5,393 bases of DNA, from assembly GCA_003232715.1 (NCBI GenBank), contig QIJG01000072.1, positions 1 to 5,393 on the forward strand. Reading direction: 5' to 3'. Under the pieces are notes generated by a model. That model worked only from the letters and a program-made list of their open reading frames with translations, was not told where the DNA came from and did no database searches. Numbering within the stretch: position 1 is the first letter of the stretch; each line of letters opens with the position of its first letter. The DNA comes from Nitrospirota bacterium. GTDB lineage: Bacteria; Nitrospirota; Thermodesulfovibrionia; Thermodesulfovibrionales; JdFR-85. The position numbers and the translations under genes were made by a program. This document shows, in pieces, positions 1 through 5,393 of this stretch.

Positions 1-640
1 CATTGCCGTCAACGAAATCAACAACCTCAGGGTCATTGTATTCCTTGCCGAAGGCTTTAAGGAACAAGGAGAACTTCTCCTGAAAAACAGGGTCGTCAAC
101 ATACGGGTCCCAGCGGCCGGTTTTTTTATTGACAATCCCTTTTGCCCCGGCATCTCTTACATACTCAGGAGTTGCCTGCCGGTAAGAGCCCTCGCTATCG
201 ACATATACGCGGAAGGCAAGCTTCAGTCCCCTGTCCAGGGCGCCCTGAATGATGTCCTTAAAGTTCTGGTCATCTTCCCATGCAAAGACGCCTTTCTGTG
301 GTTCAAGCTGGGACCATGGAAGTCTTACATAAAAGATACTCGCACTGCCAGCATAAGGAGCCTGGCTCTTCCAATATTCATCGGCCTGCGGGAAATCAGC
401 GAATGCATCAGCATATAGCACCCATCCCATTGCCGGATTTCTTATAACACTTGTCTGATCTTCTTCGGGTTGAACCGTTATATCCTGAACCTCACGTGTC
501 CCCTGATCAACTATCTCCTGAGTTTCAACTATCTCCTGAGACTCAACACTGGAACCGGAGCTGCAACCCGACAGGACCACAAGTATGGGCAGAAGTACGA
601 AAAACAGTCCGAAACTCCTATAAAAACCTGCCCTATTCAT
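1..640 (-). CDS. Putative secreted lipoprotein with glycoside-hydrolase-like TIM-barrel domain (5' part only)
   Basis: The reading frame is open from an ATG at 640-638 to the left edge, giving 213 residues with the C-terminus missing. The start is supported by a purine-rich Shine-Dalgarno (GGGGGAGGG, just upstream) and a sigma70-like promoter at 666-693. Residues 1-26 form a lipoprotein signal peptide: basic N-terminus, hydrophobic core about 11-23, and lipobox LSGC with the lipidated Cys at 26. Residues 27-65 are a Ser/Glu/Gln-rich linker with a short duplicated motif (EIVETQ/EIVDQG). From about residue 67 the chain resembles the first strands of a clan GH-A type (beta/alpha)8 barrel: NPAMGWVLY (68-76), YVRLPWSQLEPQKGVFAW (104-121), then RGLKLAFRVYVDS (137-149). 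The catalytic acids would lie beyond the window. The likely role is hydrolysis or binding of extracellular carbohydrate at the envelope. Family and substrate are not resolved; it could be a non-catalytic barrel. The signal peptide is clear, the enzyme class tentative. Confidence 0.8.
   Translation of the reverse strand, partial: MNRAGFYRSFGLFFVLLPILVVLSGCSSGSSVESQEIVETQEIVDQGTREVQDITVQPEEDQTSVIRNPAMGWVLYADAFADFPQADEYWKSQAPYAGSASIFYVRLPWSQLEPQKGVFAWEDDQNFKDIIQGALDRGLKLAFRVYVDSEGSYRQATPEYVRDAGAKGIVNKKTGRWDPYVDDPVFQEKFSLFLKAFGKEYNDPEVVDFVDGN
507..540. repeat. Short tandem direct repeat (18-bp period) in the lipoprotein linker
   Basis: The 16-base string TCAACTATCTCCTGAG occurs exactly at 507-522 and again at 525-540, giving a period of 18 bases, or six codons. 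On the - strand it encodes two copies of a Gln-Glu-Ile-Val-(Glu/Asp) unit directly after the lipidated N-terminus. It looks like slippage-type duplication in an unstructured spacer that holds the catalytic or binding domain away from the membrane. The exactness at DNA level suggests it is recent. Confidence 0.75.
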
Positions 641-665
641 AATTCCCTCCCCCTTTACTTTATAG

Positions 666-693
666 CTTATATTGCATGACTTTCGATTGTCAA
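666..693 (-). promoter_or_regulatory. Sigma70-like promoter for the lipoprotein gene
   Basis: Read on the - strand there is a perfect -35 box TTGACA (693-688), a 16-base spacer, and a -10 box TATAAG (671-666). Transcription would begin near 659, leaving a leader of about 20 bases that contains the Shine-Dalgarno before the ATG at 640. Position and quality fit well. The spacer is one base short of the optimum. Confidence 0.6.
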
Positions 694-782
694 TTGGCAA
701 AACAGCAGGACAGTGCCCAAAAATTGAGACAGAACAGTGGCTAACCGCTTTCCGCCCGGTAATTTCGGGCAATGAGAATTTG
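694..782. other. Intergenic stretch between the two divergent promoters, no gene seen
   Basis: No convincing coding signal was found. It contains a hairpin with stem GCCCG/CGGGC (754-758 with 766-770, 7-base loop) just upstream of the + strand promoter, and two ACAGTG hexamers (710-715, 734-739) spaced 24 bases apart. The hairpin has no T-run, so it is not a typical terminator. A regulator-binding role or a remnant of a mobile element are both possible; neither is shown. Confidence 0.4.
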
Positions 783-812
783 TTGACAGTATGGATTTTT
801 TCTTGATATACT
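783..812 (+). promoter_or_regulatory. Strong sigma70-like promoter pointing toward cheY
   Basis: A consensus -35 TTGACA (783-788), an 18-base spacer and a -10 TATACT (807-812, five of six consensus bases) lie on the + strand. Transcription would begin near 819, inside a small hairpin (CTTCA/TGAAG, 811-815 with 820-824). The first gene downstream is cheY at 1069, so the leader would be about 250 bases unless a separate small RNA is made. This is the best promoter match in the window by eye. Confidence 0.6.
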
Positions 813-979
813 TCAGTTGTGAAGCTATTTGAGCAAAACCCCGGGCTTCCTGAGCTGGAAATTGAACGCTGCACAAACCGTAGCATGGCGGGTAATTCAC
901 GGCAGTGAGGCAATGTATGACTGATATAATCCCCTGCATCCGGAGACAGGGTCTCTTGCCTGATATTTGTTTTAAACTC

Positions 980-1008
980 CTTACACTCAAACCAAAAAAC
1001 TGTATAAC
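980..1008 (+). promoter_or_regulatory. Possible proximal promoter of the che operon
   Basis: A four-of-six -35 match CTTACA (980-985), a 17-base spacer and a good -10 TATAAC (1003-1008) would start transcription near 1015, giving a leader of about 54 bases for cheY. The -35 is weak. It could serve as the main start with the stronger distal promoter at 783-812 as a second, or be fortuitous. Confidence 0.35.
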
Positions 1009-1036
1009 AAAACGTTTACTGTAGATGGCATTATTG

Positions 1037-1051
1037 CCGGCCCATGGTCGG
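1037..1051 (+). promoter_or_regulatory. Hairpin immediately upstream of the cheY Shine-Dalgarno
   Basis: CCGGCC (1037-1042) can pair with GGTCGG (1046-1051, one G-U pair) around a 3-base CAT loop. It ends 6 bases before the Shine-Dalgarno GGAGGTGA (1058-1065) of cheY. It leaves that site free, so it may act as an mRNA 5' structure or have no function. No T-run follows, so it is not a terminator. Confidence 0.3.
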
Positions 1052-1068
1052 AAATACGGAGGTGAGAA

Positions 1069-1440
1069 GTGAAGAACATACTGGTGGTAGAGGACTCCGA
1101 ATCAACCCGCTCCATGATGAAAACAATTATTGAGGACCTTGGAGAAGAGTATCATGTCTTTGAGGCTGGTACCGGCTTTGAGGCCCTCAAAATACTCCCT
1201 GCCGAAGATTTCAGTCTGATAATAACAGATATAAATATGCCTGATATAAACGGCATTGAACTGATTAACTTTGTAAAAACCACACCGCAATATAAAGATA
1301 TCCCAATGATTATTGTGAGTACCGAAAGATCGGAAGAGGATAAAAAAAGGGGGTTGGCACTTGGGGCGGAGGCCTATATTACAAAACCCTTCAGACCTGA
1401 AGATTTTCAGGAGAAGATCCGGTTGGTTCTAAGTTCATGA
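1069..1440 (+). CDS. cheY: CheY-type single-domain response regulator
   Basis: This 123-residue protein is a stand-alone receiver domain, the usual CheY length. The GTG start at 1069 is chosen because a near-perfect Shine-Dalgarno (GGAGGTGA, 1058-1065) sits 6 bases (counting from GGAGG) before it and the domain begins at once with KNILVVEDS. The acidic pocket is Glu8 and Asp9, the phosphoacceptor is Asp54 in LIITDINMP, the switch Ser/Thr is Ser84 (IIVSTE), the aromatic switch residue is Tyr103 and the conserved Lys is Lys106 in the KPF motif. No output domain is attached, so it should act by binding a target protein after phosphorylation by the CheA encoded next to it. The target, flagellar switch or another machine, cannot be told. 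Its stop overlaps the cheA start (ATGA), so it is the first gene of the operon. All catalytic residues are intact. Confidence 0.95.
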   Translation: MKNILVVEDSESTRSMMKTIIEDLGEEYHVFEAGTGFEALKILPAEDFSLIITDINMPDINGIELINFVKTTPQYKDIPMIIVSTERSEEDKKRGLALGAEAYITKPFRPEDFQEKIRLVLSS

Positions 1441-3410
1441 ATTCATCAAAAAAAGAGTTTATTTCAGAGGCGGAAGAATTACTTGAAGAAGCCCGGGAAC
1501 ATCTCCTCGAACTTCAGGAACCCGCTGAGACAGGGGTTACCCCCGATACTGTTAATGCCCTCTTTCGATCCATACACACACTGAAAGGGATTTCCGGCCT
1601 CTTCGGGCTTGAGGGTCTAAAAGATCTGAGTCATGCTATTGAGGAGATCCTTGACAGTCTGAGACTTGGCAATATAGAGGTTACCGATGATGTTATCAGC
1701 TTCCTTTTCAAGAACATTGACATCCTGAGAGAGTTGCTTAAAAACGCCGGGCAGGGGAATGATCTTGATGTAACCCCATACCTTGAAGACATAGAGGTAT
1801 TCGGTCGGAAGACCTCAAACCGGCAAAAGCAGGAGTCACTAAGCGGCATTATCGATGAGGCAATTATCAGTGTACTCTCCAATTATGAAGAACAGAGATT
1901 GAGAGCAAATATAAAAAATAACAGGGCAATATTCATCATAAATGCGGTCTTATCCCTTGCAGACTTTGATAAATCACTCTCTGAACTTACAGAAAAGATC
2001 AAAAAGGAAGGGGAATTGATATCAACCCTGCCTACAGCGGAGGACATACCCCCGGACTCTATTGGATTCAAATTACTCTTTGCATCCGGCAAAAATCCTG
2101 ATTCCCTGAAAGCTGCCCTTGGCGTTGCACCCGGGCAGATTGCCGGCAGGAGGCCTGAAAAGGCAAGTGCTCAGAAACCACAGTCTTCACTAAAAAGCAT
2201 TTCAACCACTGTAAGAGTGGACATAGAAAAACTCGACGGGATACTCAACACAATTGGAGAGCTTACGCTTACCAGGGGGGCTATCAAACGAATAGAACGC
2301 GAACTTGCAGGAATCTACGGACACTCAGAGCTTGTCTTTGATATCCACAGGGCATCCCGGAATCTTGAAAGGAGACTGTCGGAATTACAACAGCAGGTAC
2401 TGGAGATTCGGATGGTACCGATCGGTCAGATATTTTCACGCCTTGCACAGATAGTAAAACGATACTCACGGGAAATAGGGAAACCCGTTAATCTGACGGT
2501 CTTTGGAGAGGAGACCGAGTTGGATAAATTCATCGCTGAAGAGATAGTGGATCCCTTAATGCACATTGTCAGAAATGCCATAGACCACGGAATAGAGAGC
2601 CCTGAAGAGCGAAAGAGGAAGGGCAAGCCGGAAAAGGGAACTATTATGCTTAAGGCCTTTCAACGTGGCAATAACGTAATAGTCGAGACAGAGGACGACG
2701 GCAGAGGGATTGACACGGAAATGATACGGAAAAAGGCATTGGAAAAAGGGATTATTACTGCCGGAACAGAGATAGACGATACAGAGTTAATAGGCTTCAT
2801 TTTCAGAGCAGGGTTCAGTACAAAAGAGACGGTAACGGAGGTGTCGGGAAGAGGAGTCGGCATGGATGTGGTTAAAGACCGGATATCTTCGATACACGGG
2901 TTTGTCGATGTAAGGACGGAAAAAAACATTTATACACGATTCTCTCTTACCATCCCTATCACCCTTGCCATTATCAAGTCACTGCTGGTAAGGGTCGGCA
3001 TCAATACCTTTGCCTTACCACTGTCATCGATTTCCGAGACTCTGATAATCGGAAGGGATGCCCTTCAGAGTATAGAAGGCAAAAAAGTCTATAACCTCAG
3101 GGGAGACTTGCTGCCGGTTATGCAGGTATCGGATTTCTTCGAACCCGGGTCTCACACCCATGAAAGCGACTATCATGAGAGCAGATATATTGTGGTTTCC
3201 GGATACGGGGAACGGAGGGTTGGGCTCCTTGTAGACGAACTTATCGGCGGACAGGAGATCGTTATAAGGTCCCTCGGTAGATATTTCGAGGGATTAAAGG
3301 GGTTTGCAGGAGTTACGGAAATCGGCAGACACAATGTCATACTTGTCATAGATGTTGAAACCCTGACAGAGGAAATCCTGCTCAGGCACAAGGGCCTGGT
3401 CCATGTATAA
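1437..3410 (+). CDS. cheA: Chemotaxis histidine kinase CheA
   Basis: This 657-residue cytoplasmic kinase has the full CheA order. The HPt (P1) domain is about residues 1-125, with phosphorylatable His47 in SIHTLKG. A middle alpha/beta domain (about 148-230) is followed by a polar linker to about 254. The dimerisation domain (P3) spans about 256-322. The HATPase domain (P4) is about 325-512, with N box HIVRNAIDHG (376-385), G1 box DDGRGID (420-426), F-box region FIFRAGFSTKE (454-464) and G2 box GRGVGMD (471-477). The CheW-like P5 domain is about 513-650. It should autophosphorylate under control of MCP and CheW and pass phosphate to CheY. The ATG overlaps the cheY stop by four bases. An AGGAG (1409-1413) lies too far upstream, so translation is probably coupled to cheY. 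The middle domain is not an obvious E. coli-type P2. No receiver domain is fused, so CheY is the probable acceptor. Confidence 0.96.
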   Translation: MNSSKKEFISEAEELLEEAREHLLELQEPAETGVTPDTVNALFRSIHTLKGISGLFGLEGLKDLSHAIEEILDSLRLGNIEVTDDVISFLFKNIDILRELLKNAGQGNDLDVTPYLEDIEVFGRKTSNRQKQESLSGIIDEAIISVLSNYEEQRLRANIKNNRAIFIINAVLSLADFDKSLSELTEKIKKEGELISTLPTAEDIPPDSIGFKLLFASGKNPDSLKAALGVAPGQIAGRRPEKASAQKPQSSLKSISTTVRVDIEKLDGILNTIGELTLTRGAIKRIERELAGIYGHSELVFDIHRASRNLERRLSELQQQVLEIRMVPIGQIFSRLAQIVKRYSREIGKPVNLTVFGEETELDKFIAEEIVDPLMHIVRNAIDHGIESPEERKRKGKPEKGTIMLKAFQRGNNVIVETEDDGRGIDTEMIRKKALEKGIITAGTEIDDTELIGFIFRAGFSTKETVTEVSGRGVGMDVVKDRISSIHGFVDVRTEKNIYTRFSLTIPITLAIIKSLLVRVGINTFALPLSSISETLIIGRDALQSIEGKKVYNLRGDLLPVMQVSDFFEPGSHTHESDYHESRYIVVSGYGERRVGLLVDELIGGQEIVIRSLGRYFEGLKGFAGVTEIGRHNVILVIDVETLTEEILLRHKGLVHV

Positions 3411-3990
3411 AAAAGACTTTTCGGAAGGTCCGCCCCTGACTGCTCCCACTGCCGGAACATCAGGGGCAACCGAAGATGAACTCCAGGTTGAAACACCGGA
3501 GGCAACGATTGATCTGCTCTGTTTTCAGCTCGGACCGGAAATATATGCCTTCCATATGGGGGATGTGCAGGAGATAGCCCATCCGCCCGCTATAACGCCC
3601 GTCCCCGGAACTCCCTCGTATGTAAAGGGACTAAGTTCGTTGCGGGGAAAGATGGTCCCCATTATGGACCTGAAGGTAAAACTGACTATCATTGAGATTG
3701 AAAAGATCCCTGATACGGGCAAAAAACGGAGCAGAGTTACCCAAAGGGCCAAGATAATTATTGTCAGAGGTCCAAAGGGGCCTATCGGTATTATGGCAGA
3801 CAGGATTATCGGGGTCAGACGAGTGCCCGGGGCAGCCCTCACTCCGGCCCCTCCACATATTACAGGAGAAGAGGCAAGACTTATTGAAGGTATTATTATC
3901 TCTGAAAAAATGTTGATGACGGTACTCAGGACTGAGGAGGCGCTTGGGTTAACAATAACAAGAAAGGCGCATCCGGAAGATAATCAATAG
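3403..3990 (+). CDS. cheW: CheW-type adaptor protein
   Basis: This 195-residue protein couples MCPs to the CheA P5 domain in signalling arrays. The CheW fold runs from about residue 35 to 187: TIDLLCFQLGPEIYAFHMGDVQEI (35-58), then the conserved PGTPSYVKGLSSLRGKMVPIMDL block (68-90), then IGIMADRIIGV (128-138) with the second subdomain. It is longer than the roughly 150-170 residues usual for CheW. The first 34 residues are a Pro/Thr/Ala/Gly-rich tail, and a basic loop (about 99-117, with KKRSR) is inserted after the first subdomain. The ATG at 3403 overlaps the cheA end by 8 bases and has an AGGG (3391-3394) 8 bases before it. A later start is not supported because no in-frame ATG precedes the domain. 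CheV is excluded, as there is no receiver domain. Confidence 0.92.
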   Translation: MYKKDFSEGPPLTAPTAGTSGATEDELQVETPEATIDLLCFQLGPEIYAFHMGDVQEIAHPPAITPVPGTPSYVKGLSSLRGKMVPIMDLKVKLTIIEIEKIPDTGKKRSRVTQRAKIIIVRGPKGPIGIMADRIIGVRRVPGAALTPAPPHITGEEARLIEGIIISEKMLMTVLRTEEALGLTITRKAHPEDNQ

Positions 3991-4042
3991 GTTATTATAG
4001 TACTGAATTATACCTAAGTTAAGCCTCTCAAAGGAGAAGAGA

Positions 4043-5393
4043 ATGGGAAAACTTGAAAAAAAGGTCCTTGGAGTCGTTATATCAGTTATTATTCTGGGTG
4101 CTATCTTTGCTGTAACTATCGCTATCTATTTTCAGAAAAAAAACATCTATGAAACTGCACAGGAAAAAATGTTTGAAACCGCAACTGTAATCAGCACAAG
4201 CATTGAAAGGACCATGATTGAAGGACGGCCTGAAATTACCAAAGCTATGGCCAGCGACCTCAAGGCACTTAAAGGCGTAGAGACAATCACTATTCTGAAT
4301 CACGAAGGCCGGGTAGCCTTTAACAAAAACGCACCTGCAACAGAGAAGCACTACGTCGAAAGGTTCAGGACAAACCTCTCCCCCTACTCCCTGACCGAAA
4401 ATGGGTTGATGACCGTTTACAAGCCACTGATAAAGAAACCTGCCTGCCGGAAGTGCCACAAACTTGACAGCCCTTTCATCGGGGTAGTCAAGGTCTCAAT
4501 GACACTTAAAAGTGAGGAAAAGAAGATTTCACAGATGGCAACTATTACTATCGTCTCTGCTCTGTTTGCCATAGCCATACTCTCTTTCATTATGTGGCTG
4601 CTTCTGAGAAAGATAGTGCTTAACCCGATAAAAAAGATAGAAAAGGCCGCAAGGCATCTCGCGGATGGAGATCTGACCTTCAAGGTTGATATAGATTCTA
4701 CCGATGAAATAGGACAGGCGAGCACTGCACTGCATGATGCCCTTCAATCCATATCTTCAATCCTTCAGAGGGTAAAGGACGTCACTAAAAGAATCTCCAA
4801 GGTCTCCTTAGAGGTTGAGGCGGAATCGAGGGGTATCCTTGAGGGCACCCAACTCGAAGCCGAGGCTATTTCGAACATCTCCGCTTCCATAGAGGAACTG
4901 AATGCTGCAATTACCGAGATTGCAGCAAATACGGAAGACCTTGCTTCATCTTCAGAACAGACAACATCTGCGGTTGAAGAGATGGCTGCCAGCACCACCC
5001 AGATCGCCAACAACAGCAATGAACTCTTTAAATCAAGTGAAACCACATCAGCATCCATCGAAGAACTCTCATCTTCAATAAAAGAGGTTGCACTGAGCGC
5101 TGATGAACTCTTCAGATCTGCTGAGGACACCCTCTCGGCAATTGAAGAGATTACAGCCTCTATCAGAGAGGTCGAAGGGAATACCAAGGAATCCTCCAGG
5201 TTGAGTGAACGGGTCATGAACGAGGCATCCACTTATGGCATGACTTCCATAGGGAAGACTATTGAGGGAATGGAACGAATAAAGACTTCTGTTGAAAAGA
5301 CAGCAGAGTATATAAGGAAGCTTGGCGGAAGGTCGGAGGAGATAGGAAAGATACTTACCGTAATCGACGATGTTACAGACCAGACGACCCTCC
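4043..5393 (+). CDS. Methyl-accepting chemotaxis protein with periplasmic heme-c sensor domain (3' end beyond window)
   Basis: The 450 visible residues lack the signalling tip and C-terminal arm. The ATG at 4043 follows AAGGAG (4031-4036) by 6 bases. Transmembrane segments are about 8-30 and 167-188, bracketing a periplasmic domain of about 136 residues. That domain carries one heme-c motif, Cys135-Arg-Lys-Cys138-His139 (4445-4459), near its end, before a strand FIGVVKVSM. This layout resembles the heme-containing PAS-like sensors known from Geobacter MCPs. A HAMP domain follows (about 189-240, with NPIKKIEKAA and DEIGQAS), then a long Ala/Ser/Glu-rich coiled coil. Four 28-residue repeats lie at about 278-389. 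The frame leaves the window at IDDVTDQTTL, just before the expected hairpin. It lies 52 bases after cheW, so it is the likely input receptor of this CheA. The ligand is unknown; redox state, gas or an electron acceptor are inferred from the heme. Confidence 0.94.
   Translation, partial: MGKLEKKVLGVVISVIILGAIFAVTIAIYFQKKNIYETAQEKMFETATVISTSIERTMIEGRPEITKAMASDLKALKGVETITILNHEGRVAFNKNAPATEKHYVERFRTNLSPYSLTENGLMTVYKPLIKKPACRKCHKLDSPFIGVVKVSMTLKSEEKKISQMATITIVSALFAIAILSFIMWLLLRKIVLNPIKKIEKAARHLADGDLTFKVDIDSTDEIGQASTALHDALQSISSILQRVKDVTKRISKVSLEVEAESRGILEGTQLEAEAISNISASIEELNAAITEIAANTEDLASSSEQTTSAVEEMAASTTQIANNSNELFKSSETTSASIEELSSSIKEVALSADELFRSAEDTLSAIEEITASIREVEGNTKESSRLSERVMNEASTYGMTSIGKTIEGMERIKTSVEKTAEYIRKLGGRSEEIGKILTVIDDVTDQTTL
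4445..4459 (+). other. Heme-c attachment motif CxxCH codons in the MCP sensor
   Basis: The codons TGC CGG AAG TGC CAC encode C-R-K-C-H at residues 135-139 of the MCP, between its two membrane segments and so on the periplasmic side. There, cytochrome c maturation can attach heme by two thioethers, with the His as proximal ligand. It is the only such motif in the visible protein, and these are the only two Cys residues in it, which argues for a dedicated function. Confidence 0.85.
4874..5209 (+). repeat. Four 28-residue (84-base) coiled-coil repeats in the MCP
   Basis: Residues 278-389 contain four related units of exactly 28 residues, or four heptads. Each is marked by an (S)AxxEE(L/M/I) motif with Glu pairs at 284-285, 312-313, 340-341 and 368-369. 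The units are similar rather than identical, so this is old internal duplication of helical bundle, in steps that preserve heptad phase. It lengthens the arm between HAMP and the signalling tip. Confidence 0.7.

Larger units (their letters stand above)
813..1057 (+). other. Long non-coding leader or candidate small RNA region upstream of cheY
   Basis: About 245 bases follow the promoter at 783-812 with no credible gene. By eye the region can form several short stems: GCTGC/GTAGC (868-872 with 880-884, one G-U pair), TCAC/GTGA around 897-908, AGGCAA/TTGCCT (908-913 with 956-961) and GAGAC/GTCTC (943-947 with 951-955). No known riboswitch core was recognised. No clear hairpin plus U-tract was found, so read-through into cheY is as likely as a discrete RNA. 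A decayed or dispersed repeat is the main alternative. Confidence 0.35.

Noticed and set aside
813..910. Cyclic-di-GMP (GEMM) riboswitch suggested by GCAAAACC and ACAAACC strings before a che operon
   Set aside because: The conserved core GGGACGCAAAGC and the flanking tetraloop helix are absent; the strings alone are not enough.
943..974. Rho-independent terminator at the GAGAC/GTCTC hairpin
   Set aside because: The stem is only 5 bp with a 3-base loop, and the T-rich stretch begins about 10 bases later and is interrupted.
667..990. 107-codon open frame on the - strand in the intergenic region
   Set aside because: No recognisable domain, Cys/Pro/Ser scattered composition, no supporting Shine-Dalgarno noted, and it overlaps both + strand promoters and the - strand lipoprotein promoter.
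860..1068. Sigma28 (flagellar) or sigma54 promoter for the che operon
   Set aside because: No TAAA-N15-GCCGATAA or TGGCAC-N5-TTGC arrangement with the required spacing was found.
1044..1133. Alternative ATG start upstream of cheY
   Set aside because: The ATG at 1044 is out of frame with cheY and closes after about 29 codons; the GTG at 1069 has the Shine-Dalgarno and begins the receiver fold directly.
3988..4016. Terminator or promoter between cheW and mcp
   Set aside because: Only a 5-bp TAGGT/ACCTA stem with a 19-base loop and an isolated TATAGT without a matching -35 can be seen; neither is convincing.
4082..5232. Several - strand open frames opposite the mcp, up to 155 codons
   Set aside because: They mirror the Ser/Ala/Glu-rich codons of the coiled coil and have no domain or initiation signals; the + frame is clearly the gene.
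1..5393. CRISPR array, tRNA, rRNA, integrase or insertion sequence
   Set aside because: No regularly spaced repeats, no cloverleaf or ribosomal RNA sequence and no transposase or integrase motif were seen on either strand.

Overview
The window carries a chemosensory (chemotaxis-type) operon on the + strand and, divergent from it, the 5' part of a lipoprotein gene on the - strand. The four + genes are a CheY-type response regulator (1069-1440), a CheA histidine kinase (1437-3410), a CheW adaptor (3403-3990) and a methyl-accepting chemotaxis protein, MCP (4043 to the window edge). cheY/cheA and cheA/cheW overlap by 4 and 8 bases, so they are probably one translationally coupled transcript. The mcp follows after 52 bases with its own good Shine-Dalgarno. 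The window ends inside the MCP, just before its signalling tip, so any cheR, cheB or further genes lie outside.

Layout: 1-640 (-), putative secreted lipoprotein with a glycoside-hydrolase-like TIM-barrel domain, cut by the left edge. 641-1068, 428 bases without a convincing gene. This stretch holds a sigma70-like promoter for the lipoprotein (666-693), a strong sigma70-like + promoter (783-812) about 250 bases ahead of cheY, a weaker one nearer cheY (980-1008), and several small hairpins. 1069-5393 (+), the chemosensory operon.

How the genes work together: the MCP senses through a periplasmic domain carrying one C-x-x-C-H heme-c attachment motif (Cys135, Cys138, His139). It should control CheA through CheW. 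CheA autophosphorylates at His47 of its HPt domain and passes the phosphate to Asp54 of CheY. The heme motif suggests a redox, gas or electron-acceptor signal. The sequence does not show whether the output is flagellar motility, pili or another process.

Organism: a Gram-negative bacterium with periplasmic cytochrome c maturation. The heme-c MCP, the very long MCP helical arm and the CheA middle domain resemble what is known in Geobacter-like Desulfobacterota and in Nitrospirota. This is an inference from protein style, not a firm assignment.
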